Assembly: GCA_027494055.1 (NCBI GenBank)
Contig: JAOSJO010000001.1
Span: 186,001-250,000, forward strand
Direction of reading: 5' to 3'
DNA length: 64,000 nucleotides
Source of the DNA: Anaerolineae bacterium
GTDB lineage: Bacteria; Chloroflexota; Anaerolineae; Aggregatilineales; JAFGMM01
The notes beneath the pieces are model-generated. The model was not told the DNA's origin. It saw only the letters and a program-made list of their open reading frames with translations, and searched no databases. Each line of letters starts with the position of its first letter. Within the stretch, counting starts at the first letter, position 1. Position numbers and translations under genes: made by a program. Shown here one piece after another: positions 38,356 to 47,996 of this stretch.

Positions 38356-40101
38356 CTAGTCAGCCGTCACTGCCCAGGCGTCCACGTTCCAGTACATCTG
38401 GGCCGGGTACGGGCTGAAGCCCTCGGTGTCGCGCACCGCGTACATGCCGTTCTGTGCGAAGAGCCACACGTAGGGCACTTCGTCCTGCATGATCTCCTGG
38501 ACCTGCCACAGGTACGGAGCCATGTCCTCGGTGGCGCAGCCCTCGACGGTGTTCGCCTGATCCAGCAGGTCGAGCACTTCCTGGTTGTAGTAGGAGCCGC
38601 AGTTCGAGCAGGCGCCCACCACGTCCGCGCCAGGGCCGAAGACCTGCGAGATCGAGGCGATGGGGTCGTCCGGGTAGCCGGCGCGCCAGCCCATGATCAC
38701 CGCGTCGTACTCCTGGCTGTCGTTGATTTCCAGCAGGGTGTTCCAGTCGATGGCCTGGTAATCAACCTGGATGCCGATCTGGCGGAGCTGGTCCTGGATC
38801 AGGGTGCCGATGGCCTCGCGGCGGGTGTTGCCCTCGTTCGTCAGCAGTTGGAACGTGAGGGGCGTGCCCGCCTCGACATACATCGCGTCCTCGGTGGCGA
38901 CCAACATGCCATCGTCGCCGGGGACAAAGCCGGCCTCGGCCAGCAGTTCCAGCGCGCCTTCAGGGTCATACGCGATTGGGTCAAGCTCGGGGTGGATGGC
39001 CCACGACGACGCCACGATGGACGACGGCATGCGCGCGCCGTTGCCGAACACCGCGCCCTCGATGATGGCGTCCACGTCAATCGCCTTGGCGATGGCCTGG
39101 CGCACGCGCACGTCACCGAACAGCGGGTGCGGGTCCTGCGGGACCGGGTTGCCTTCCGCGTCCAGCCCGTCCTGCGGGTTGGCGGGGTCAGCAAGGTTGA
39201 AACCGAAGTAGTCCCACGTGTTGCCGGCGAACTCGTAGACCTTGATGCTGGGGTCGGCCTCTGCCGCCTCACGCAGCTCGTCCTGGTCAATCGCCGAGAT
39301 GTTGCGGAAGGCGTTCAACTCGCCGGCCAGGAACTGCTCCTTCAGGACGGTCGCATCGGGCACGTTCCTCACGATGCGGCCCGCCGGGACCACGTAGCCG
39401 TAGGTGGTGTCTGGGTATTCCTGGTCGGCGATCAGGCTGAACTGCTCGCCGGGGCGGAACTCGCCGAACTGGAACACGCCGGAGGTGACGTTCGGGTTCT
39501 GGCTGTACGGATGGTCCTCAAGCTCGGTCAGGGCGACGCCCTCGAACACGTGCGCCGGGGCGATGTCCATGTAGTCGGTGTAGCGGAGGACGTTGCAGCC
39601 GCTGAACTTGAGGGTGACCTGGAGCGTGTAGTCGTCCAGGGCCACGATGTCGTCAACGTAGTCCGTGATCCAGTACTGCTGCGTGTTGGCCTCGGGGTTG
39701 GCGTTCACATCCCAGGACCACTCCCAGTCATGGGCGGTCACCGGGACCCCGTCGCTCCAGAACATGTCCTCGCGCAGGGTGAAGGTGAAGGTCGTGCCGT
39801 CCTCGGCGACTTCCCAGTCCAGCGCCATCGCGCCATCCCCGGCCTTCACGAAGGTGGCCGTGGCGGGATCGACGCCGAGCAGACCCGGCATCATGAAGGA
39901 AAGGCCGTCGTCCAGGCAGGAAGTCGAGGCGCAATAGAACGGATGGAAGTTGCCGGGGTCGCTGGTGCTGCCCTCAATGATGATGCCGCCCTCGCCAGGG
40001 CCGGCGGGTGGTTCCGCCTCCTGGGCGGCGACGGGCAAGGCCATTGACGCAACAAGCGCCAGCGTCAACCCCAGGAATAGAAACCTTGTGAGCTTCCTCA
40101 T
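38356..40101 (-). CDS. Peptide ABC transporter substrate-binding protein (family 5)
   Basis: A 581-residue exported binding protein. A signal peptide (residues 1-26, ending PVAAQ) is followed by SBP_bac_5 features: FTFTLREDMFWSDGVPVTAH with EWSWDVNANPEANTQ, then DVRVRQAIAKAIDVDAIIEG, a strong family signature. There is no lipobox. GAGGAGG precedes the ATG at 40101. It delivers peptides or similar solutes to the two permeases downstream. Two Cys close together (CASTSC near residue 57, and GACSNCG near 550) may form disulfides. Confidence 0.94.
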   Translation of the reverse strand: MRKLTRFLFLGLTLALVASMALPVAAQEAEPPAGPGEGGIIIEGSTSDPGNFHPFYCASTSCLDDGLSFMMPGLLGVDPATATFVKAGDGAMALDWEVAEDGTTFTFTLREDMFWSDGVPVTAHDWEWSWDVNANPEANTQQYWITDYVDDIVALDDYTLQVTLKFSGCNVLRYTDYMDIAPAHVFEGVALTELEDHPYSQNPNVTSGVFQFGEFRPGEQFSLIADQEYPDTTYGYVVPAGRIVRNVPDATVLKEQFLAGELNAFRNISAIDQDELREAAEADPSIKVYEFAGNTWDYFGFNLADPANPQDGLDAEGNPVPQDPHPLFGDVRVRQAIAKAIDVDAIIEGAVFGNGARMPSSIVASSWAIHPELDPIAYDPEGALELLAEAGFVPGDDGMLVATEDAMYVEAGTPLTFQLLTNEGNTRREAIGTLIQDQLRQIGIQVDYQAIDWNTLLEINDSQEYDAVIMGWRAGYPDDPIASISQVFGPGADVVGACSNCGSYYNQEVLDLLDQANTVEGCATEDMAPYLWQVQEIMQDEVPYVWLFAQNGMYAVRDTEGFSPYPAQMYWNVDAWAVTAD

Positions 40102-40186
40102 GTGTTGATCCTCCTCAACTAGATCAGAGTTGCGAATAGCTCCGCGCGGCATTTGAGCGCGCGGAAGTGGGGATTTCCACATGTCC

Positions 40187-40215
40187 AGTTTACCAGCGAA
40201 TGCCGGAATCGCCAA
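40187..40215 (-). promoter_or_regulatory. Candidate promoter of the second oligopeptide operon
   Basis: On the minus strand TTGGCG (40215-40210) and TAAACT (40192-40187) are 17 bases apart, about 85 bases before the ATG at 40101. The dyad at 40221-40244 lies immediately upstream of the -35. Confidence 0.5.
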
Positions 40216-40220
40216 GTGTC

Positions 40221-40244
40221 TTGACAAATAGCGCAATTCGTCAA
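40221..40244. promoter_or_regulatory. 24-base dyad, candidate operator
   Basis: TTGACAAATAGCG and the complement of the other half, TTGACGAATTGCG, agree at 11 of 13 positions, giving a centred inverted repeat over 40221-40244. Its place just upstream of the -35 suits an activator of the oligopeptide operon. It also contains a plus-strand TTGACA, but no gene follows on that strand. Confidence 0.5.
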
Positions 40245-40296
40245 TAAATGGACAGATGGAGTCATAATAGGGAGCTTTGGCTGCAAAGTGGTCAAC

Positions 40297-41255
40297 TCAC
40301 AAGGCAGCCAGACGGCGCACCGTGCCGTCGGCCAGGCCCACCAGCAGGGGCGCGCCCGCGTCCAGGCCGTGCGGCGCAGCAACCGCCGTCACTTCCGCCG
40401 GGAGCGGCGCGCCGCCGGCCCCTTCCGCCCACGTCTGGCCGCCATCCCGCGAGAGGCGCAGCGCGCCCTCGTGAATGACGAGCATGTCCGCCGCGCCGGG
40501 GAAGCCGGGCGCGAGCAGCACCGCGTTCACCGCCCCGGTGAGGGCGTCTGCGGCCAGACGCGCCCACGTGCGCCCCCGGTCGTCCGAGCGGAACAGGCCG
40601 CAGGCCTCCGCGCCGGCGAAGAGCACGCCGTCATCGGCGAAGCCCGGCGAGAGCGCCAGGCTCACGACCGGCGCGGCGTCGATGGGGAACCCCACCTCGC
40701 GCCACGCGCGGCCCCCGTTGGTGCTGCGGAAGATGCCCGGTCTCCGTGCCGAGGAAGAGGGTTTCGTCGCGCGCAAAGTCCGGCGAGATCGCCATGCAGA
40801 TCACGTGCAGGTCGAGCAGGCCGAAGTTCCACGGCTCCCACAGGCGACCGCCGTCCGCCGAGCGGAAGACGCCGTCCTCCAGGGTGCCGGCCAGCAGCGT
40901 GCTGTCCTGGACGTAGTCGGGGGAGACTGCCAGCGCCGACACGAGCGGCGGCGGCGACCCCAACCCCGCGACGCGCCACTGCGCGCCGCCGTCGGACGAG
41001 CGCACCACGCCGCCGTTGATGCCCGCGAAGACGCCCCGGTCGCGGGCGAAGCCCGGCGAGAGCGCAATCGCCGTGGTGGGCAGCGGCCCCTCGAAATCGA
41101 GCGTCGTGTAGGCGTTGCGCCAGGTCGCGCCGCCATCGTCGGACCGGTGCAGGCCGGTCATGCGGGCGGCGAAGCACACGCCGTCCTGCGCAAAGTCGGG
41201 CGAGGTCGCCAGGGCATAGACGACATCCTGAGGGGGTCACATCTTCGTCGGTCAT
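40297..41255 (-). CDS. BNR/sialidase-like beta-propeller, two frameshifts, probably joined to the chaperonin
   Basis: About 319 residues with six Asp-box (BNR) repeats: RSDDGGATW, RSSDGGAQW, RSADGGRLW, RSTNGGRAW, RSDDRGRTW and LSRDGGQTW. Each is preceded by a (L/I)A(L/I)SP-x-(F/Y) strand. One correction in a GGG run near 40738 joins repeats three and four. Another in a G5 run (41232-41236) joins MTDEDVTP to DVVYALATSPDFAQDG. That Met (41255) lies in the chaperonin frame with no stop between. The sequence therefore reads as one chaperonin-propeller polypeptide of about 867 residues, unless the chaperonin gene really ends at a stop lost through a further indel. The repeats suggest a protein-interaction module, not a sialidase: no catalytic Arg triad or Tyr is evident. 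Confidence 0.75.
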
Positions 41256-42899
41256 GGCATCCGCTTTCACCTGCCGCCGGTCAGGGGCGTATCGGGTCTC
41301 GCGCTTGCGCTTGTGCACCATCACATCGACCGTGAGCGCCAGCGCCGCGCTCGCAATCGCGCCGTGCGCCGCCGCCTTGAGCGCGGGCGCGACATCGAAG
41401 ATGCCCGCCTCGACCATATCGACGACGCGCCCGGAGACGACATCGAAGCCGCACCCCGGACCCGCCTGTTTCACCTCGGCCATCACCGCGCTGGCGTCAC
41501 AACCGGCGTTGGCGATGATGGTGCGCGCTGGCGCTTCGAGCGCCTTGAGCAACATGCGATAGGCCGCCTGCGCGTCGGTCTCCGTGCTCGCGTGGAGCCG
41601 CGCCTCCAGCGCGGGCTGGCAGGCCAGCAGCGCAACGCCGCCGCCGGGCACAACGCCCGCCATCAGCGCGCCGCGCAGCGCCTCGGCGGTGCGCTCGGCG
41701 AGTTCCTTGCGCGCCTCGACCTCTTTGTCGGTCGCGGCGCCGACCCACAGCGTGGCCGAGCCGCCCATCAGCTTGCCGATGCGCTTGCGGAGCTTCTGGC
41801 GCAGCGTGGGGTCGCTTGCGCCCTGGTAGGCGGCGCGCAGGTCGGCGATGTGCCGGCGCAGGGCGCGCGGGTCGCCCTTGCCGCCGACGATGCCGAAGAA
41901 CCGCGTATCGGCCCAGGCGCGGCGCGCGCGGCCCAGGTCCTCCGGGTTGACCGCGCGCAGCGTGTCGCCGGCGGCCTTCAGGAATGGGCGTCCGCCGGTG
42001 AGCATCGCCAGGTCCATGAGCGCGGCGGGCTGCTCGTCGCCGATTTCGGGCGCTTTCACCGCCATCAGGCGCATCCGATCGGGCTTGTTGTTGGCAATCA
42101 GGAAGCCGAGCGCGTTGCTGGAGAGGCTGCCGGCCACGATCAACAGCGCGCGGAGGCCGTCTTTGTAGGCCGCCGTCAGCGCCGGGACGAGGTCGCGCGG
42201 GTCGTCGATGCTCAGGTCGGAGATGAGGATGGCGGCGTTTTCGAACTGGGTGATCTGCTTCACCCGGTCGAGGATCATCTCGCGCGACATCAGGCCGCGA
42301 TCCCAGAACATGCCTTCGACGTACTCGCGCACCAGCTCCCGGCTCTGCCCTTTGCGCAGCTCCAGCCGCCCGAACTCGCCGATGATGTCGAAAATCTCGC
42401 CCAGCATCCCGGCAAGCGGCGCATCGTAACAGACCGAGCGCGCAATGTGGGCCAGTTGCTCCCTGCCCTCGACCGGGACAGTCATGCGCGTCAGCGTGTC
42501 GAGGATGATGTCCAGGCCCGCCTCAAGGTGGCGGCGGAGACGCTGCGCGTTGCCGCCGGCAGCGAGGTAGCGCACGCCTTCGTTGTAGATCGCTTCGAAC
42601 AGGACGGCGGCGGTCGCCGTGCCGTCGCCGGCGTCCTCGTGCACCTGCCACAACATCTGGCGCAGGAACATCGCGCCCACGTCCGCATCCCGGTCGGGAA
42701 GCTCGATGATGCGCCGCGCGATCACGCCGCCGCTATCGAGCAACTCCACCTTGCCTTTGACGTTCCCCTCGATGGCGACCGTGCGCGGGCGCGGGCCGAG
42801 CGTCGGGCGGAGCGCATCGACGATCTGGTTGATGCCGCGTTGCATCCCGCGGGAGGTCGTGGGCTGGAAGATCACAGGTCGGGCGCGTCGTTTTGTCAT
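41256..42899 (-). CDS. Divergent GroEL-like (Cpn60) chaperonin
   Basis: About 548 residues with a group I chaperonin layout: IVDALRPTLGPRPRTVAIEG, then the ATP loop EDAGDGTATAAVLFEAI (Asp87 equivalent kept). The intermediate domain has KRIGKLMGGSATLWVGAATD and VVPGGGVALL. Alignment by eye to E. coli GroEL puts Gly at the Asp52 position (DSGGVIARRI against KDGVSVAREI). It puts Arg at Asp398 (ELAERTAEAL against ARVEDALHAT), so the ATP-hydrolysing residues seem lost. The GGM tail is absent, replaced by KRKRETRYAPDRRQVKADA. No groES is adjacent. It is a paralogue, not the housekeeping GroEL, and runs in frame into the propeller. Confidence 0.82.
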
Positions 42900-43353
42900 C
42901 GGGCATACCCTGTAGGGACTGCTGCTTCGCGCTGCCGCGTGGGGCGCGCGCCGTCGCGTGCGGCGCGCCATAGTATACCAGGACCGGCGGCGCGCGAGAA
43001 GCGGGCAGCGCCTCCAGCCCCAGGGTTAGCTTACCGCAAAGCGCGCGGCAAGCCCGGTTATTGTGTCACTGAAATCCATGATGTTTGGCACCCCCTAGGC
43101 CGAGTCCGCCTCTTTGATATTCTCTGGTCGGCCCGGCGCACCCGATAGCGCGAAAAGGCCGGGAAGCAGCGTGGGTTTGAAACACGAAGCCACGAAGGGC
43201 GCGAAAAGTGCGCTCAACCCTTTCGTGACTTCGCGGTTATCGTGCTTTCGTGTTACGAATGCCGGTGCGCGCTTGCCTGATCGCCGGTTCTCGCCTACAA
43301 TATAGAACACAAGTTCTGATCCCTGTAGGCCCTTCCGGGTCTGGGAGGCGCGC
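42900..43353. repeat. Intergenic region with inverted repeat and promoter
   Basis: This 454-base gap separates divergent genes and shows no gene. AACACGAAGCCACGAAGGG (43181-43199) is partly repeated inverted at 43218-43233 and 43241-43254 (13 of 14 bases in the last). A promoter for the next gene lies at 43273-43301. Confidence 0.5.
43273..43301 (+). promoter_or_regulatory. Promoter of the small membrane protein gene
   Basis: TTGCCT (43273-43278) and TACAAT (43296-43301) are exactly 17 bases apart and 53 bases before the GTG start at 43354. Confidence 0.6.
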
Positions 43354-43916
43354 GTGAATATCAAAGACAAGCTCATGTTGATGGTGGTCGGGTTGATCGG
43401 CGTGGTCGTCGTCATCCTCCTGACGCGGTTCTCGACCGACGCGCTCGGTGTGATCGTGGGGGTGATGCTCGCCATGGCGGGGACGATCCCCGCGCTGGTG
43501 ATCGTGGCGTGGCTCGCGGGGAAGAGCGCCAACCCGCAGCCCCCGCGCCAGGGCGCTACGCCCCGCCGCCGGAGGCCTACTACCTGCCCCGGCGCGCGCC
43601 GGCGCGGCGACTCTACGCGCCCCCGCCCGCACAGCGGCGGCTCGCAGGGGCCAACGGGCGCTACGCGCTGCCGCCGGCTGCGTACCGACGCGGGGCGGCG
43701 CATCACCCCCGTCCCGCGCCCCCGCCGCCCCGCAGCGTGGTCTACCTCCCGCGCGACTCGTGGCAGGAGGCCGACGAAGCCTTCTACGATGACGGTGTGC
43801 TCTACGGCGGCGGCGCGCCATCATATGGCGCGCCCTATGGTGGCGCGTTCTACGGTGACGGTTTTGCTGACGACGGCGCTTACGGCGTGTACGACAACGA
43901 GGCCGACCTGTGGTAA
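43354..43916 (+). CDS. Small membrane protein with Pro/Tyr-rich tail, one frameshift
   Basis: About 187 residues, family not recognised. Two membrane helices (LMLMVVGLIGVVVVILL and LGVIVGVMLAMAGTIPALVI) are followed by a hydrophilic tail. The tail is rich in Pro, Tyr, Ala and Arg (GRYAPPPEAYYLPRRAPARR) and ends in an acidic, Gly/Tyr-rich part (EADEAFYDDGVLYGGGAPSY). The GGG run near 43545 breaks the frame between the helices and tail. The GTG start follows GGGAGG. The convergent gene ends 40 bases away. A low-complexity tail suggests an interaction or envelope role, without firm evidence. Confidence 0.65.
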
Positions 43917-43956
43917 ACGCCGGCCTCGCTCGCCTCAGGTGAAGTAGCGCGCGGCC

Positions 43957-45269
43957 CTACAGCCGGATCACCGTGCTGCAATACGCGCACTGGAGCTGCG
44001 TCATGCCCTTCACGATTTCGGGTAGCACCCCGCCGCAGTTGGGGCAGGTGGTGGGCGCCTCGCTCAGCACCACCTCATCCACGCCCAACGTCTTGCTGCC
44101 CACGCGCTCGTTCGCGAGCGTGCCGGTGCGCGCCCGGTTGATCTGGCGCAGCCACCAGTCGTTGTCGCCCTTCTTGACCTCGACGACCAGTTGGCCGTAA
44201 GGCGCTGACGCGCTGAGCGCCAGGTCGATCATGTCCTTGCGCCCGAAGAACCCTTCATCGTAGGACTTGGCGTTTTCAATGTAGCCGACCGGCATTTCCC
44301 ACGCGATGTCCTGCACCTTCTGCCCGCCGATACCCAGGAAGCCGCCCTTCTTCTCCTTCTGCTCGAAGATCAGGCGCTGGTCGGTGAGGTACAGCACGCC
44401 TTCGGGGCTGTCGCCGCCCTGGACGTGCCACTGCGCCTCCGCCGCGATGACGGGGCTTTCGTTCGGTTGGAAGGTGAAGCTCGCCTCCTCGGCCTGGTTC
44501 AGCGTCCAGTTGATCTCGTCGATCATCCGGGCGGTCTGGTCGAGGTTGCGCGCGAGCGTGTCGAACATGCTGCGCGCCGTGGACGAGGCCGCCTTAACCT
44601 TGGCCTCAACCTGCGCCAGCAGCGCCGCAACCTCGTCGGCCTGCGCCTTGGGCGCAGCGCCGGCCCCACCGAGGGAGGTCTGCACGCCATCGACCCCGGC
44701 GCGCACCGCGCCACCCTCCGCGCCGCCAAGCGTCGCCCCTGACTTCGGTTCGGTCCTGCCGGAGAGCGCCCCGGCGCGTCGCCGAGGGTCTTCGCCGGCC
44801 GGCCCTGGAGCGACTTATCCGGCGGCGCGGGGGACGACTTCTGCAGCGCGCTGCTCAGCGACGGCTTGGGCGCGTCGCCGAGCCGGCTCTTGGGCGCGCC
44901 GGCCCCGGCGTCGATGCCGCCAGCGGCCTCCTTGCCGGGGTCGGCCTGCTCGCGCAGCGCGGCGACGCGCGACTCCACGTCGGCCAGCACAGCGCGCAGC
45001 GCCCGCGACTCTTCCTCGACCTGCGTCCATACCCGCTCGGCGGTCTCCTGCCACTGCGTCTCGAAGATGCGGGCCTTGTTCTCCAGGAAGCTGCGGTAGG
45101 GGTAGCCGCGCGCCCGCACTTCCTCGATCTTGGCCGGCAGGCCGCGCACTTTGGACTCGAACGACTCGACGTAGCGGCGCACGTCTTCGAGGTTGGCGTC
45201 ACGCGCGAGGCTCGCGAACTGCCGGCCAAGCGCCTCAACCTGGGCGGCGATGGACATCTCTTCAGACAT
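43957..45269 (-). CDS. Coiled-coil protein with PH/GRAM-like domain and C-terminal zinc ribbon, one frameshift
   Basis: About 437 residues, family not recognised. The N-terminal 150 residues are helical and charged (ESFESKVRGLPAKIEEVRAR), predicted coiled coil. A low-complexity Ala/Pro/Lys linker follows, then a second helical segment (AALLAQVEAKVKAASSTARS). A beta-rich part GVLYLTDQRLIFEQKEKKGG resembles PH/GRAM-like domains. The end is a zinc ribbon (CPNCGG then CAYCS). The frame breaks at a G4 run near 44772. It is cytoplasmic, 55 bases downstream of prfB and in the same direction, so possibly co-transcribed. Phage-shock or membrane-stress roles are possible but unsupported. Confidence 0.65.
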
Positions 45270-45324
45270 CGATTCCTTACTCCTGTGTGCGGAACACGGC
45301 GCGGCTTGCGGGAACCGGGCGACC

Positions 45325-46432
45325 CTACTCCCCGGTTTCCGTGTGCACGCCCATCTGGGCGCGCAGATATGCCTCCATGAAGCCATCCAGGCGGCCATCG
45401 AGCACCGCTGTGGTGTTGCCCGTCTCGTGGTCGGTGCGCAGGTCCTTCACCATATGATACGGGTGTAGTACGTAAGAGCGGATCTGGTTACCCCAGCCGG
45501 CGCTGACGTGATCGCCCTTGAGCGCGGCCATCTCTTCTTCGCGCTTCTGCTGTTCGATCGCCAGGAGCCGCGCCTTGAGCACGTGCATGGCGCGCTCCTT
45601 GTTCTGCGTCTGGCTGCGCTCGTTCTGGCAGCTCACCACGATGCCGGTGGGCAGGTGCGTGATGCGCACGGCGGTATCGTTCTTCTGTACGTGCTGGCCG
45701 CCCGCGCCGCCGGCGCGGAAGGTGTCGATATGGATGTCCTTGTCGTCGATCTCGATGTCGATGTCGCTATCCACATCGGGCCACACCTCAACCAGCGCGA
45801 ACGACGTGTGGCGGCGCTTGGCCGCGTCGAACGGGGAGAGGCGCACGAGGCGGTGCACGCCGCGCTCCGAGCGCAGGTAGCCGTAAACATAATCACCGGC
45901 CACGCTCACGGTCACGCTCTTGATGCCGGCCTCGTCGCCGTCGGTCTGGTCGAGGATTTCCGTCTCGTGGCCGTGCGCCTCGGCCCAGCGCAGGTACATG
46001 CGCAGGAGCATCTGCGCCCAGTCCTGGGCCTCGGTGCCGCCGGCCCCGGCGTGGATGGCGAGCACAGCGTCTTCGTCGTCGTAAGGGCCGGAGAGCATCG
46101 CCTGGAACTCCAGGTGGCCCACTTCGTCTTCCAGGCTGGCGACCTCTTGCGCGAGGTCGTCGGCGAGCGACGCGTCGTCAAGCTCCGCGAGTTCGATGCC
46201 GTCATGGATGCGCTGCTGGAGCGTGTGCCAGCGGTCCAGTTCGGCGCGCAGCCGGGCCGCGCGGCGCGTCACTTTCTTCGCGTTCCTGGGATCGTCCCAG
46301 AGGTCGGGCGCGGCGGACTGTTCTTCCAGTTGTGCGCGTTCGGATTGCTTGCCCGCCAGGTCAAAGACGCACCGTGAGGTGATCCACAGTGTCGCGGAGG
46401 TCAATCAACCGGTTGTGAAGTTCTTCTGACAT
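45325..46432 (-). CDS. prfB: Peptide chain release factor 2 (programmed +1 frameshift)
   Basis: A 368-residue RF2 that releases protein at UGA and UAA. It has the SPF-type recognition motif (RLSPFDAAKRRHTSFA) and the catalytic GGQ in RAGGAGGQHVQKNDTAVRI. The first 23 codons (MSEELHNRLIDLRDTVDHL) end CTT TGA C, and the rest reads in the +1 frame (DLAGKQSERAQLEEQ). This is the classical RF2 autoregulatory shift, which needs low RF2 to be completed. The start ATG at 46432 follows AGGAGA. The in-frame TGA is not selenocysteine. Confidence 0.97.
46360..46366 (-). promoter_or_regulatory. RF2 +1 frameshift site CTTTGAC
   Basis: On the minus strand the slip codon CTT (46366-46364) is followed by the stop TGA (46363-46361) and C (46360). 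The upstream Shine-Dalgarno-like stimulator is weak (ACGGTG) compared with E. coli AGGGGG. Confidence 0.93.
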
Positions 46433-46468
46433 AGCCGTAAAACATCTCCTGTCTGTTATGGTGTGGCT

Positions 46469-46477
46469 ACTATACCA
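46469..46477 (-). promoter_or_regulatory. Extended -10 candidate for prfB
   Basis: On the minus strand TGG then TATAGT (46477-46469) forms an extended -10, about 37 bases before the prfB ATG. No -35 is apparent. Confidence 0.45.
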
Positions 46478-46555
46478 CAAAGTCCGGCGCGGCGGCGCAA
46501 TCTGGCCGGCTGCCGCAGGGCTTCTGCAAAGTCGATGAGTCATATTAGTATACAA

Positions 46556-46805
46556 CCTTGTACTTTCTTCCCCTCACCCCTAAATCCCCTCTCCCACAAG
46601 GGGGTTGGGGGCGGACAGGCAAACGAAACTTCCAAGTGCCGATCAACATATTCAAGGTTTTTGTAGGGGCAAGGCATGCCTTGCCCCTACTACACAGCCT
46701 CACCCACTTCAAGTCAAGACTCAACCCCGTCCGCCCCTGAACCCACAAGGGGAGAGGGGACTTCAGCCCGCTCAATTCCCCCTCGCCCCACTGTGGGAGA
46801 GGGGG
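46556..46805. repeat. Cluster of palindromic intergenic repeats next to the IS3 element
   Basis: A 28-base perfect palindrome (46663-46690, GTAGGGGCAAGGC arm) is flanked by two copies of a CCCCTCTCCCACA/GGGGA-rich stretch (around 46590 and 46740-46800). Together they look like a small non-coding repeat or MITE remnant. There is no coding signal. Confidence 0.55.
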
Positions 46806-46823
46806 ATGTGACCTTGCCCCGTT

Positions 46824-47746
46824 TTACCGGACAGTCTTGATTTCGTCGGCATACTGCTGATCGAAAGCGGCAGGGCTGACATAGCCCAAGGATGAGTGCA
46901 GCCGCTGGCGGTTGTACCAGACTTCGAGATACTCGAAGATCACCCGGCGCGCCTCGGCCCGCGTAGCAAAGGGAGCGTCGGCGCACTCGGTCTTCAGGGT
47001 GCCGATGAAACTTTCCATCGGTGCATTGTCGTAGCAGTTGCCCACGCCGTTCATGCTGACCTGGATGTGATGCTGGGCCAACAGCGTCTGCACCCAGGTG
47101 CTGGTGTACTGGCTGCCCTGGTCGGGTGGTGGAGCAGGTTGCCGTCGGGGGTGCGGCGACCCAGCGCCATCTGCAAGGCACTCTCAACCAGGGTGGCCCG
47201 CAGGTGGTCGGCCATCGCCCAGCCGACGATAGCGCGGCTGAACAGGTCCAATACCAGCGCCAGATAGAGCCAACCTTCCAGCGTCTCGATGTAGGTGATG
47301 TCCGCCACCCATTTCTCATTCGGACGACTGGCGGTGAAGTCTTGCCCCAGCAGGTTGGGCGCCGCTACCGCCTCGGGCGCACGCTGGGTGGTGCGCGGAC
47401 GCTTCCGCCACGGCCCCTTGGCCACCAGGCCCGCGCTGCGCATCAGACGAGCCACCCGCTTGCGCCCCCGCGCAGCCCTTGTTGGCGCAGCGCCGCGTGA
47501 ATGCGCCGGGCTGCCATAGGTCTGGCGGCTGGCGTCATACTCCCCGGATCGCCGCCAACAACGGTTCGTTGGTTTGCTGGCGTGCGCTGGGCGGCCGGTT
47601 CAGCCACGCGTAGTAGCCGCTGGGCGATACCCCCAACACCTGACACATCCGTCGTACCGCGTACTCTCCTGCATGCCCCGCAATGAAGGCATACTTCAGC
47701 CCTCGAGACGACTGAAAATGCTCACCGCTTTTTTTAGGATGTCGCG
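46824..47746 (-). pseudogene. IS3 OrfB transposase (rve integrase core), frameshifted
   Basis: OrfB would be made as OrfAB by -1 slippage at A7 (47735-47729), reading KKSGEHFQSSRGLKYAFIAG. It carries MCQVLGVSPSGYYAWLNRPP, then the DDE core: Asp in EKWVADITYIETLEGWLY, Asp in the SDQGSQYTS-type segment, Glu in NAPMESFIGTLKTECADAP. It ends YADEIKTVR. At least four indels (near 47540, 47510, 47470 and 47125) interrupt it. The many breaks may reflect poor consensus at a repeated element. Confidence 0.82.
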
Positions 47747-47996
47747 CTCCTGCTCGGCAATAGCCAGCTGCCGCCGCAACTGCCGCACCTCTGCCTGCGC
47801 CGCCGCCAGATCTGTCGGAGCCAGGCTCACCGCGCCCACTCCGTCGCACCTGGTAACGGTCGCGCCACTTCAGCAGCAGCCCTTTGGTGATCCCTAGCTC
47901 CCGCTCCAGCTGCGCCGCCTCTTGCCACTGTGCATCAGCAGCTCCAGCGCTTCCAGCTTGAACTCTTGCGTGTACGTCCGATAGCGCTTGTCCATA
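47696..47996 (-). pseudogene. IS3 OrfA (helix-turn-helix), frameshifted
   Basis: OrfA starts MDKRYRTYTQEFKLEALELL behind AGGAGGG and would end SIFSRLEG at the TGA 47698-47696. Its helix-turn-helix and leucine-zipper segments (AAQLERELGITKGLLLKWRD, RQLRRQLAIAEQERDILKK) are in different frames. Breaks lie near 47925 (after LLMHSGK) and 47840 (after RYQV). As sequenced it is not functional. Confidence 0.8.

Noticed and set aside
40662..41252. Continuation of the chaperonin frame into a 200-residue Arg/Pro-rich tail
   Set aside because: This is the out-of-frame reading of the propeller; Asp-box repeats appear in the other frame.
46361..46363. In-frame TGA in prfB as a selenocysteine codon
   Set aside because: The CTT TGA C context and +1 continuation are the RF2 frameshift; no SECIS-like hairpin is apparent.
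46663..46690. Intrinsic terminator
   Set aside because: Perfectly symmetrical with no T tract; more likely a dispersed repeat.
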